In this document: positions 8,352 to 17,016 of the stretch, in pieces
Numbering within the stretch: position 1 is the stretch's first letter
Layout: each line of letters opens with the position of its first letter
NCBI GenBank assembly: GCA_052033915.1
Contig: JBPOJF010000009.1
Location: forward strand, 1 to 64,000
Direction: 5' to 3'
Length of the DNA stretch: 64,000 bases
Source of the DNA: CALMZY01 sp052033915
GTDB taxonomy: Bacteria > Verrucomicrobiota > Kiritimatiellia > CAIQIC01 > JAGNIJ01
Made by a program: the position numbers and the translations under genes
Notes under the pieces: model-generated
What the model was told of the DNA's origin: nothing
Seen by the model: the letters and a program-made list of their open reading frames with translations, nothing else
The model's database searches: none

Positions 8352-10477
8352 AGAGAACCTGTGGTGTCTGTTGGATGGCTGTCCTGTTCATGATGATGTT
8401 CGCGCTGACGTTGGTCGCGGCGGAACCCGAGGCGAAGGCGCCGACCTTGGAAGGAATCGTGGTGACACCGGCCCGCGCAGCGCGCGAAATTCAGTCCACG
8501 CCGAGCATGGTCCATACGATCGACGCATTGGGCGCGGTTACGCGCGAGGGCATCCGGACGACCCCCGACATGTTCAAGGGCATTCCGTCCGTCATGGTGC
8601 AGAAGACGGGGCTGGGGCAGGGCTCCCCATACATCCGCGGCTTCACCGGGTTCCGCACGCTGTGCCTCGTTGACGGCATCCGCCTCAACAACTCCGTTTT
8701 CCGCGACGGGCCGAACCAATACTGGAACACGGTGGACCCGCTCTCGATTCGGGATTACGAACTCGTCATGGGGCCGGGGTCCGTGATGTACGGCAGCGAC
8801 GCCGTCGGCGGCGTGCTGAACGCGCTCACCATCGAGCCGCCGGAGTGGAACGGCGCCGCAGACTGGGAAAGCCGCCTGTATTATCGCGGCTCGACCGCCG
8901 AGCGCTCGAATGCCGGGCGCGTGCAGGTCGGCAGCCGAGCCTCGGAGAAGCTGGGATTCGTGGCGGGTGTTTCGCTGAAAGACTACGGCGACCTGGAGGG
9001 CGGCAAGGACGTGGGCCGGCAGGAGCATACCGGCTATGATGAGCGGGATTACGATGCGAAGATCAGCTACAACCCGGTCGAGAATGTGCGCATCACGCTC
9101 GGCCATCAGACTGTGGATCAGGACGATGCGTGGCGCACGCACAAGACGATCTACGCGATTGACTGGGAAGGGCTCTCGGTCGGCGACGACCGGAGGCATT
9201 CGTACGACCAGCATCGCGGCCTGACCTATCTGCGGCTTCGGGCGGACGAGATGAACGGCGCCGTGGATGCCATGGAGATCACGATTTCCCGGCAGGTTCA
9301 GTCGGAGGACCTGGATCGCGTGAAGAAGGATTCTTTCGGCGAGAAGCAGGGCTTCGAGGTCACGACGTGGGGAGTGGCCTTGCAGTTGCAGTCTGACACG
9401 GCCGTGGGCAACTGGGTGTACGGCGCGGAGTACTACCGGGATGGCGTGGATTCCTACGCGCGCAAGTACAAGGCGGACGGCCGTTTGAACAAAACCGAAA
9501 TCCAGGGGCCGGTGGCGGACGATGCCTCGTATGACACGGCGGGCGTGTATGTCGAAAACACGCTGGGCCTTGCGAACGGGAAGCTCGATCTGATTCCGGG
9601 CCTGCGCTTCAACTACGCGAAGGCCGACGCAGACCGGGTGAAGGACCCCGCGACCGGCAAGCGGATATCCGTGGAAGACGACTGGACGGACACGGCCGGA
9701 TCGCTGCGCGCGCTGGTCCCGCTGACACCGGGGCGCGAACACGTCCTCTTCGGCGGCGTCTCGCAGGGCTTTCGCGCGCCGAATCTGTCCGACCTGACAC
9801 GGTTTGACGTGGCCCGGAGCCGGGAAATCGAAACGCCGTCGCCGGACCTCGATCCGGAGAGTTACGTGGCGTGGGAGATCGGCTTGAAATCCCGCGCCGG
9901 CAAATGGATTTCGGAAGTGAGCTACTACTACACGATGATCGACAACATGATCGTCCGCACGCCGACCGGCAACGAGATCGACGGGAACATCGAGGTGACC
10001 AAGAAGAACTCCGGCGACGGCTATGTGCAGGGGCTTGAGTGGTCGGAGACCTGCCTGTTCACCTCGGAATGGTCGGCCTGGGTTTCGGCCTCGTGGATGG
10101 ACGGCGAGGTGGACACCTATCCGACGTCGGGCGCGGAGAAGGAGCGCGACACCCTCAGCCGGCTGATGCCGCCGACCGCGCAGGTCGGCGCGCGCTGGCG
10201 GATGGAGTCCGGGAAGTACTGGGCGGAGGCCGTCAGCGACATGGCCGCCAAGGCGGACAAGCTCTCCGCCGACGACCGGCGCGATACGCAGAGAATTCCG
10301 TCCGGCGGAACGCCCGGCTACGCCGTGTTCCACGTGCGCGCGGGCGCGCAACTCACGAAACACCTTGAACTCTCTCTCGCCCTGGAGAACCTCTTCGACA
10401 AGGACTACCGCATCCATGGCTCGGGCGTGAACGAGCCGGGCCGGAACCTGATTTTCATGGCGAACTGCACGTTCTAG
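8348..10477 (+). CDS. TonB-dependent outer-membrane receptor
   Basis: 709 residues, GTG start. A signal peptide (hydrophobic MAVLFMMMFALTLVAAEP) is followed by a TonB box (LEGIVVTPARA), and the plug domain (TPDMFKGIPSVMVQKTG, then GSPYIRGFTGFRTLCLVDGI and GPGSVMYGSDAVGGVLN). A beta-barrel ends in a terminal Phe (NLFDKDYRIHGSGVNEPGRN then MANCTF). The plug and C-terminus resemble haem/siderophore receptors of the HemR/LbpA type, but the substrate is not determined. There is no N-terminal STN signalling domain, so a FecA-style signal to the nearby ECF sigma is not obvious. Coupled to tonB by a 4-base overlap; convergent with the SpoIIE phosphatase gene. Confidence 0.9.
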   Translation: MKRTCGVCWMAVLFMMMFALTLVAAEPEAKAPTLEGIVVTPARAAREIQSTPSMVHTIDALGAVTREGIRTTPDMFKGIPSVMVQKTGLGQGSPYIRGFTGFRTLCLVDGIRLNNSVFRDGPNQYWNTVDPLSIRDYELVMGPGSVMYGSDAVGGVLNALTIEPPEWNGAADWESRLYYRGSTAERSNAGRVQVGSRASEKLGFVAGVSLKDYGDLEGGKDVGRQEHTGYDERDYDAKISYNPVENVRITLGHQTVDQDDAWRTHKTIYAIDWEGLSVGDDRRHSYDQHRGLTYLRLRADEMNGAVDAMEITISRQVQSEDLDRVKKDSFGEKQGFEVTTWGVALQLQSDTAVGNWVYGAEYYRDGVDSYARKYKADGRLNKTEIQGPVADDASYDTAGVYVENTLGLANGKLDLIPGLRFNYAKADADRVKDPATGKRISVEDDWTDTAGSLRALVPLTPGREHVLFGGVSQGFRAPNLSDLTRFDVARSREIETPSPDLDPESYVAWEIGLKSRAGKWISEVSYYYTMIDNMIVRTPTGNEIDGNIEVTKKNSGDGYVQGLEWSETCLFTSEWSAWVSASWMDGEVDTYPTSGAEKERDTLSRLMPPTAQVGARWRMESGKYWAEAVSDMAAKADKLSADDRRDTQRIPSGGTPGYAVFHVRAGAQLTKHLELSLALENLFDKDYRIHGSGVNEPGRNLIFMANCTF

Positions 10478-10508
10478 CGGGGCGGCGGGATGCGGACGGG
10501 GCCCGGGG

Positions 10509-12206
10509 CTATCCCAGCTTTTGAACTTCCGCGGCGAGTAGGCAGAGATCGTCCTCGAAATCCTCGGAGCCCGAAAACGACTTGGCGTCGCGGACGATGG
10601 CTTTGAGGAAATCGGCCGGCGGCCGCGCGAGATTTTCGGCCAGGCATGCGGTCATGCGCATTTCGTCGTAGAATTCGCGTTTCGCATTCATTACATCCGA
10701 CAACCCATCCGTGTAGAGCAGGAGCACATCGTCCGGCTCGACCGTGAACTCCAGGTTTCTGAACGTCTTCTTCGGATACAGGCCGAAGCCGGGCCCCTGC
10801 AGTTCCTTGGAGAAGCGCAACTGTTCCAGCGTCCGCGTACCGCGTTTCAGGTGGAACGGCGAGGGGTGCCCTGCGCTGCAGCAAAGCGCGCGGCCGGTCT
10901 TCGTGTCGATGACGAGGTACAGGGCTGTCGTCAGCATCATGTCGATTGTCTGGGTGAAGATGCTCGTGTAGGCCTGGTTGAGCTTCGTGAAAAACTCGGC
11001 CGGGTCGGAAGCAGACGGGCTCAACTGTTCGATCAACCCGCGGATGGTGGCCACGATCAGCGCCGCGCGGACGCCGTTGCCCGTCACATCGGCGATGAGG
11101 ATGCCGGCCTTCGTGGCGGAAACGGGGATGATGTCGAAGAAGTCGCCCCCGACGATCCCGCTGGGGTGGTACAGGTGGTTGAACGCAAGCGCGGCGCGGT
11201 CCGGCGCGGCGTCGCGCGGAAAGCAGAGATACTCCCGGGGCAGGGAGGCGAGTTGGACCTCGCGCGCCATGCGCAGGTCGTCCTCCATCTCCGCGTTTTT
11301 TTGCAGCAGTTTTTCCGCGTAGTCCTCGAGCGCCGCCTGGGCGTTCTTCAAGGAACTGATGTCGAGCAGCGACAGGACCATCCCGGAGAGGGCGCCCTCG
11401 GGGTTGACATTGGGGACGACCGAAACCTGCGCGAAGAAAACGTCGCCCCCCTTGTTCTTCATCACCACTTCGCGGCTCCACGTTTCCCCGCTCTTGACCG
11501 CGTCGGCCATGGCGTCGGCGTCGCGCGGTTCCTCCAGAAATTCGCGGATGTTCGTTCCCGGGATGTCGTGCTCCTCCAGTGACCAGAGTTTCAGCATCGC
11601 CGGATTGCAGAACTGGAGAGCGCCTTCCGTGTCCGCGATCGCGATCCCGCTTCCCGAGCTGCGGATCGCGGTGGCGCTTGTCCTCAGTTGTTCCTCCGCT
11701 TCCTTGCGCCAAGTGACGTTGCGGACGAAGAAGCTGAGGCAGTCGTTGGACGAGAGGCGGAGCCGGTTGACCGAAATTTCCGCCGGGAAGAACGAGCCGT
11801 CCTTCCGGTTGCAGCACGCCTGGATCAGGACGAACCGGTCGCTCTGCAACGTCTGGGAGATCGTGGTCAGCAACTCCTCGGTGGCGCCCGAGATGATCTG
11901 GAGGATGTTGATGCTCGTGAACTCGACGTCGTCGAAGCCGAAGAACTGGATGGCCCGCGTGTTGACGTTCGCGATCTGGCCGTTCGGGTCGGTGATGAGC
12001 ACGGCGTCGTAGATGTTCTGGAGCAGGGCCTGAAAGTCGGGGGTGCCGGTGAGCGTTCGCGCGCCGGCGCGGGGAATCCGGATGATCTTCTTTCCGCCTG
12101 CCTTCCGGCCGGCCTCGTCCTCCTGCATGACTTCATGCGGCAGTTCAATCCGCATCGTCGCGCTGAACAGACTCTCGTCAGGCTTGGGCGTGGGTGCGTT
12201 ACCCAT
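10509..12206 (-). CDS. PAS-PAS-SpoIIE (PP2C) phosphatase, RsbU-like
   Basis: 565 residues. A short N-terminal segment contains FSATMRIELP. Two PAS domains follow (about 60-180, with ITDPNGQIANVNTRAIQFFG; and 185-300, with IADTEGALQFCNPAMLKLW), then a coiled-coil linker (AALEDYAEKLLQKNAEMEDD). The SpoIIE/PP2C domain has GIVGGDFFDIIP, ADVTGNGVRAALI and EDFEDDLCLLAAEV, keeping the metal-binding Asp residues. It should dephosphorylate an anti-sigma-factor antagonist in a partner-switching pathway; no partner genes are visible here. The N-terminus and both PAS domains are paralogous to the gene at 60138-61319. GAGG precedes ATG 12206. Confidence 0.88.
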   Translation of the reverse strand: MGNAPTPKPDESLFSATMRIELPHEVMQEDEAGRKAGGKKIIRIPRAGARTLTGTPDFQALLQNIYDAVLITDPNGQIANVNTRAIQFFGFDDVEFTSINILQIISGATEELLTTISQTLQSDRFVLIQACCNRKDGSFFPAEISVNRLRLSSNDCLSFFVRNVTWRKEAEEQLRTSATAIRSSGSGIAIADTEGALQFCNPAMLKLWSLEEHDIPGTNIREFLEEPRDADAMADAVKSGETWSREVVMKNKGGDVFFAQVSVVPNVNPEGALSGMVLSLLDISSLKNAQAALEDYAEKLLQKNAEMEDDLRMAREVQLASLPREYLCFPRDAAPDRAALAFNHLYHPSGIVGGDFFDIIPVSATKAGILIADVTGNGVRAALIVATIRGLIEQLSPSASDPAEFFTKLNQAYTSIFTQTIDMMLTTALYLVIDTKTGRALCCSAGHPSPFHLKRGTRTLEQLRFSKELQGPGFGLYPKKTFRNLEFTVEPDDVLLLYTDGLSDVMNAKREFYDEMRMTACLAENLARPPADFLKAIVRDAKSFSGSEDFEDDLCLLAAEVQKLG

Positions 12207-12262
12207 AGTTGACCTCTACGATAGCTGAAAGGACCCGGCTTGAAAAGACCTCGTATAGCCTG

Positions 12263-12297
12263 TCTCGCGCTCGCGAGGCCGCCCCGCGAGCGCGAGA
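12263..12297. terminator. 13-base perfect hairpin between GH and phosphatase genes
   Basis: TCTCGCGCTCGCG (12263-12275) pairs perfectly with CGCGAGCGCGAGA (12285-12297) across a 9-base loop. It lies after the duplicated glycosidase and before the phosphatase gene. There is no adjacent T-tract on either strand, so termination may need Rho or be absent. Confidence 0.55.
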
Positions 12298-12339
12298 ACG
12301 AAAAACACGACGTTCTACACGACCGGGCGCTTGCTGCGC

Positions 12340-14994
12340 CTACTTCCGCGTGACCGTGTTCGTTGCCTTGGTCACCGTGATGGCCATCGTGGGATCGACA
12401 TAGAACGGCATGTTCGCGCTGCTGGCGTTGCCGTTGCCGTCGTAGACGTACACGAACACGCGGTAGGCGCCGGCTCTGGCGGGCGTCAGGATCTTCGCCT
12501 TCTTGAGGTGCCCGTCGGTGATCCGGCCCGGGACGGGCTTCAGGTCCGTGGTGACGAATCCGTCGGAGCCCGTCTTCCTGATCTCGGACATCAGGATCCA
12601 CTCGATGCGGAGCGGGTCGCCGTCGGGGTCGACGACATCCACGTCCAGTATGAACGGCTTGTTGGGCTGGACCTTTCTCTGCTTCAGCGGGGAGCCGATC
12701 CAGCGCACCTGCGGACAGCGGTTGGTGGGATCCTTGCCGCTCCAGGCCTTCCACATGGTGTCGCACGTGTTCATGCGGGATCCATCGATGAGGTGCATGC
12801 TGTACCAGGTGGGCGTGCATTCGAGCTTGTAGTCCCAGCTGAAGACGAACGAGCCGAGGCACCAGTTTTCCTGGCTGCTGATGCTCTTGTTGTAGGCCTC
12901 CAGGTAGAAGGCCGCCTTCACAAGCGGCATCTGCTCGACCTCCGCGCCCCACGACGTCTGCGGCACCTCCCACTGGCCTTTCGGGCCGAACTCCATGATC
13001 ATGTACGGCCGCGTCCAGCCCATGTTCCTCAGACGATCGGCCATGGTGTTGAGTCCGCCGTAGCTGTTCACGCCGAAGATGTCCAGTTCGGGGCAGTATT
13101 GCGCCGCGAGCGCCGCCTTGATGTTGTTCTCGCCGAGGTCGGCGAACGCCGTGGTCGTGGGATGGTTGGGATCCTCCTCGTGAACCATGCGCGCGACGTC
13201 GTTGATCGCTTTGTACACGGCCACGTTCGTGCCCGCGCCGGATTCAACCTCGATGCCGCAGCACCACATCAGCAGGGCCGGATGATTCCGATAGCGCCGG
13301 ACCGCGCTCCTCAATTTCCGGAGCTGGATCGCGACCAAATCCGCATTGGAGTAGTCGAATTTGTGCCGCTCCTGCTTCATCCACAGGCCGAGGCAGACCT
13401 TGATGCCGTTCTTCTCGGCCTCGTCCAGAACGGGCGTGACGAAATCCGTGCTCCACGTTCGGATCGTGTTCCCGCCGGCCGCCTTCAGCTCGGAAAGGTA
13501 CTTCCGTCCGCCCGCGCCCTTGACGAAGTACGGCTGCCCGTCGACCGTCAACTGCCAGCCGCCGCCCACGCCGCTCTTCTCGATCGTGACGCGCGCCGGA
13601 GTGCCGATTACGACGGAGGCCGTCTCCGGTTCCTCCGGCTGGCTCTGGGTCTCCACATGGTCCGGAGGCTGGATCACTTTTTCCTCGGGCGCCGCCGGCG
13701 TGCTCCTTGTGGCTTCCACCAGGAACGGCATGTTCGCGCTCGATGCGCGGCCTTTGCCGTCGCGCACGGTAACGAATAACCGGTACGGGCCGGCTTCCGA
13801 AGGAATCATGAAGGTGATCTGCGGCACGTTTTGCGTGGGGAGCGCATCGGCCAGATCTTCGAATTCGGCCGCCTGCTGAAGATCGTTGCCGCTCCCCTTG
13901 ATTTCGCGGGCCAGCCGCCACGAGTAGGCGAGCGGATCGCCATCCGGGTCCGCGGCAACCACCTGCGCGTTTTCAAGGACGCCGGGCGACACCAGCCGGG
14001 CGTTTACCGCGGAGGTGAAGGCCGTGATGATCGGGCCCCGGTTGTCGGGGTGCTTTCCGGTCCACGCGAATGTCAGCGCGTCCGCCAGTTCCGCGCGCGC
14101 GCCGTCGGCGTGATGCAGGCTGTACCACGTGGGCGTGACGAGCCCGCAGGGGTCCCAACTGCGGACGATCGAGCCGAGGCACACGCCGGAGGCGGCGGGG
14201 ATTGCGTTGGTAAAGAACGCCAGGCAGTGGGCGGTTTTGGCCGCGGGCAGCGGTTCAAGGGGCGAGCCCCACGAGGCGCGCTCGACGGAGCCGGGGTGGG
14301 GGATGCCCGCGGACAGGATCACGAACGGCTTGCGCCAGCCCGAATCCTTCAACGCTTCCGCAAGATTCGTGACGTCGCGGCCCGGCGTCCAGCCCAGCAC
14401 GTCCACATCGGTCAGCAGTTCCGCCGCCAGGGCGGCTTTCGGATCGTTTGCGTTCAGCATGCCGATGTCGGCGATCACGACGCGGTCGGGATCGTCCCGG
14501 TGCAGGATCGCGGCCAGGTCGTTGACGGCGCGGTACGCCGCGTGATTCAGATGTTCGGCCCCGACGATGCGGCTGGTGATGATCCACGCGGCAAGGCTCG
14601 GTTGCGCCTTCACGCGCGCGACGAGCGGGCGAAGGGTTTCGATCGCCGCGGAAACGGCCTGCGTGCTCGAATAGGTCAGCCCGCCGTCCGGCTCGATCCG
14701 CAGGACGACCGCGCCCATGAGTTCCGCATCCTTTGCCTGGTTGAGAACGGCATCGGCCGTTTCAATATCCGGCGCCACAACGCAATTGGCGCCGGCCGCC
14801 GCCAGTTCCGCGATGCGCTGTGTCGCGAACGCGCCCTTCAGCGCACAGGGTGAGCCGTTCCAAAGAAGTTCGTACCGCTCGCCCGTCATGCGGACGGTCG
14901 CCTTGGACGGCGCCGCGGGCGAATGGGTCACAGCCGCCGCGGCGGAGAAAGCCGCGGTCATCCACAATGCCATACAGGCAACTCGACGTCTCAT
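12340..14994 (-). CDS. Secreted GH2/GH5-like glycosidase with internal duplication, N-terminal half degenerate
   Basis: 884 residues with a signal peptide (MRRRVACMALWMTAAFSAAAA). Two halves repeat in exact register, offset 440 residues: SWG at 241/681, W137/W577. Both end in a beta domain containing (V/Y)DG(K/N)G-ASSANMPF. The second half looks catalytic: WCCGIEVE with Glu582 as candidate acid/base and YMIMEFG with Glu668 as candidate nucleophile of a clan-A TIM barrel. At the equivalent places the first half has Arg142 and Ser228, so it is probably a non-catalytic, binding or scaffolding copy. The residue before Glu582 is Ile instead of the usual Asn, so activity of the second half should not be assumed. 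ATG 14994 has GGAGGG upstream. Substrate unknown. Confidence 0.8.
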   Translation of the reverse strand: MRRRVACMALWMTAAFSAAAAVTHSPAAPSKATVRMTGERYELLWNGSPCALKGAFATQRIAELAAAGANCVVAPDIETADAVLNQAKDAELMGAVVLRIEPDGGLTYSSTQAVSAAIETLRPLVARVKAQPSLAAWIITSRIVGAEHLNHAAYRAVNDLAAILHRDDPDRVVIADIGMLNANDPKAALAAELLTDVDVLGWTPGRDVTNLAEALKDSGWRKPFVILSAGIPHPGSVERASWGSPLEPLPAAKTAHCLAFFTNAIPAASGVCLGSIVRSWDPCGLVTPTWYSLHHADGARAELADALTFAWTGKHPDNRGPIITAFTSAVNARLVSPGVLENAQVVAADPDGDPLAYSWRLAREIKGSGNDLQQAAEFEDLADALPTQNVPQITFMIPSEAGPYRLFVTVRDGKGRASSANMPFLVEATRSTPAAPEEKVIQPPDHVETQSQPEEPETASVVIGTPARVTIEKSGVGGGWQLTVDGQPYFVKGAGGRKYLSELKAAGGNTIRTWSTDFVTPVLDEAEKNGIKVCLGLWMKQERHKFDYSNADLVAIQLRKLRSAVRRYRNHPALLMWCCGIEVESGAGTNVAVYKAINDVARMVHEEDPNHPTTTAFADLGENNIKAALAAQYCPELDIFGVNSYGGLNTMADRLRNMGWTRPYMIMEFGPKGQWEVPQTSWGAEVEQMPLVKAAFYLEAYNKSISSQENWCLGSFVFSWDYKLECTPTWYSMHLIDGSRMNTCDTMWKAWSGKDPTNRCPQVRWIGSPLKQRKVQPNKPFILDVDVVDPDGDPLRIEWILMSEIRKTGSDGFVTTDLKPVPGRITDGHLKKAKILTPARAGAYRVFVYVYDGNGNASSANMPFYVDPTMAITVTKATNTVTRK

Positions 14995-15157
14995 CTTTCA
15001 ATCCCTCCTGATGGGGCACATTCCCATGCGATGGCGCGAAGTGCCCGGATAATATGGATGTTTCTTTAGCCTGATCCGAAGCGCGGTGTCGAGCATGGAG
15101 ATTGGCCGAGCCGGAGGACGGACTCCTTCAGGATTTCGCGGGAACGCCGCCGTGCGG

Positions 15158-15179
15158 CGTCGAAGTTGAACGTTCGACG
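15158..15179 (-). terminator. Hairpin just downstream of glnS
   Basis: CGTCGAA (15158-15164) pairs with TTCGACG (15173-15179), 9-30 bases past the glnS stop on the minus strand. A second hairpin (CGCCGC/GCGGCG) lies next to it. No clear U-tract. The rest of 14995-15187 shows nothing else. Confidence 0.35.
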
Positions 15180-15187
15180 TTTGCCCG

Positions 15188-16840
15188 TCACTTCTTCTTC
15201 GCTTCCTTTGCCCACGAATCCTTCAGCGTGACGGTGCGGTTGAATACCGGCTTGCCGGGCCTGGAGTCGGGGTCGGCGTTGAAGTAGCCGATGCGCTCAA
15301 ATTGGAAATGCTCCAGCGCGTTGACGTCGGCCAGGCTCGGTTCGACGTACGCCGTGGCGACGTCGAGCGAGTGCGGGTTCAGGAATTCCTTGTAATCGCG
15401 CCCTTCCTCGGCCATCGGGTTCTCGACGGTGAACAGGCGGTCGTAGAGACGGACCTCGGCGGCGACGGCGTGTTTCGCGCTGACCCAGTGAATCGTGCCC
15501 TTGACCTTGAGTTCTGCCGACGGCGGCGACCACTGGCAGATGATCGCGTCGCCTTCCTTGCGCAGGCAGGTCAGGAAGCCGGCGTAGCGGATGCGCGCCG
15601 ACTTGCCGGGCGATAGCCGGAAATATTTCGGCGGCGGGACTTCCATGAAGTCGTCGCTCTCGATGTACAGCTCGTTCGAGAACGGAACCTTGCGCGCGCC
15701 GGCGGATTCGTCCTCGGGGTTGTTCGCCGCGTCGATTTCGGACGGGATTTCCGACGCGTTCTCGATGATGACCTTCAGCGGCTTGAGCACGGCCATCCGC
15801 CGCAGCGCGCGCTTGTTCAGATCCTCGCGGACGCAGAACTCGAGCAGGGCCATGTCCGTCAGGCTTTCGAATTTCGTCACGCCGATGGTCTCGCAGAAAT
15901 TACGGATGGCTTCGGGTGTGTAGCCGCGGCGTCGGATGCCGCAGATCGTCGGCATGCGCGGGTCGTCCCAGCCGTTGACGAGTTTCTTGTCCACCAGCTC
16001 GATGAACCGGCGTTTGCTCATGACGGTGTAGCCGAGGTTCAGCCGCGCGAATTCGTATTGTCGCGGCCGCGACGGCAGGCGGTCGAGGTTGTCGATCACC
16101 CAGTCGTACAGCGGGCGGTGCACCTCGAACTCGAGCGTGCACATCGAATGCGTGATGCCTTCGAAGGCGTCCTCGAGCGGGTGGGCAAAGTCGTACGTTG
16201 GATACACGCACCACTGGTTTCCGGTGTTCGGATGCTCGGCGTGCAGGATGCGGTAGATCACCGGGTCGCGCAGGTGGATGTTGGAGGACGTCATGTCGAT
16301 CTTCGCGCGGACGCAGAGGGATCCGTCGGCATGCCGGCCGGCGCGCATCTCCTCGAACAATCGCAGGCTTTCCTCGATCGGCCGGTTGCGGTACGGGCTT
16401 TCCTTGCCCGGGTTCGGCGGCGAGCCGCGGTAATCCTTCCACTCGTCCATGCTCAACGCGCAAACGTACGCCTTGCCCTTCCGGATCAGCTCGGCGCAGC
16501 AGTCGTACATCTTGCCGAAGAAGTCCGACGCGAAGTAGAAATGTTTGCCCCAGTCAAAGCCCAGCCAGCGCACGTCCGCCTGGATGGACTCGATGTACTC
16601 GACCTCTTCCTGGGTCGGGTTCGTGTCGTCCATGCGCAGGTGGCACTCGCCGCCATATTTCAGCGCCGTGCCGAAGTTGATGCAGATCGCCTTCGCGTGC
16701 CCGATGTGCAGGTAGCCGTTCGGCTCCGGCGGGAAGCGGGTCACGACCCTGCCGCCGTGCTTGCCCGTGCGAAGGTCCTCCTCCACGATCGCGTGGAGAA
16801 AGTTGACCGGGGCGACCGGTTTATCATTCATTTCGTTCAT
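15188..16840 (-). CDS. glnS: Glutaminyl-tRNA synthetase
   Basis: 550 residues from ATG 16840 (GAGG 8 bases upstream; a further in-frame ATG lies at 16831, and the longer frame to 16864 lacks support). It charges tRNA-Gln. The class I signature PPEPNGYLHIGHAKAICINF contains the HIGH motif, and VMSKRR is the KMSKS-type loop. The C-terminal anticodon-binding beta-barrels are present. Its presence beside gltX indicates direct Gln-tRNA charging rather than sole dependence on GatCAB. A paired TCCAA palindrome lies 83-126 bases upstream of the start codon. Confidence 0.95.
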   Translation of the reverse strand: MNEMNDKPVAPVNFLHAIVEEDLRTGKHGGRVVTRFPPEPNGYLHIGHAKAICINFGTALKYGGECHLRMDDTNPTQEEVEYIESIQADVRWLGFDWGKHFYFASDFFGKMYDCCAELIRKGKAYVCALSMDEWKDYRGSPPNPGKESPYRNRPIEESLRLFEEMRAGRHADGSLCVRAKIDMTSSNIHLRDPVIYRILHAEHPNTGNQWCVYPTYDFAHPLEDAFEGITHSMCTLEFEVHRPLYDWVIDNLDRLPSRPRQYEFARLNLGYTVMSKRRFIELVDKKLVNGWDDPRMPTICGIRRRGYTPEAIRNFCETIGVTKFESLTDMALLEFCVREDLNKRALRRMAVLKPLKVIIENASEIPSEIDAANNPEDESAGARKVPFSNELYIESDDFMEVPPPKYFRLSPGKSARIRYAGFLTCLRKEGDAIICQWSPPSAELKVKGTIHWVSAKHAVAAEVRLYDRLFTVENPMAEEGRDYKEFLNPHSLDVATAYVEPSLADVNALEHFQFERIGYFNADPDSRPGKPVFNRTVTLKDSWAKEAKKK

Positions 16841-16922
16841 GGTCTTGTCCTCGAAAAACAGCACAACTTATCTTGTTTAAGCGGTCAAAGCCAATGTTTT
16901 CCCCTTCGATGAACTCCGGGCA

Positions 16923-16966
16923 GGCAAGGGTTGGAAGAACGACGGGAAAATGATCCAAGGTTCGGA
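16923..16966. repeat. Paired TCCAA-N3-TTGGA palindromes, copy 2
   Basis: GGCAAGGGTTGGA (16923-16935, left two bases diverged) and TCCAAGGTTCGGA (16954-16966, one mismatch) start 31 bases apart. They sit upstream of glnS and downstream of the GH144-like gene, both on the minus strand. This is the weakest of the five copies. Confidence 0.55.
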
Positions 16967-17016
16967 AGAAGCGCAGCGGCGGGACGACATCCCGCCGCCA
17001 CACTGTGGAAGAAGCG

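Noticed and set aside
8054..10417. Long open frame antisense to the TonB receptor gene
   Set aside because: High GC keeps antisense frames open; its translation is low-complexity, Arg/His/Val-rich, and the sense strand encodes a clear receptor.
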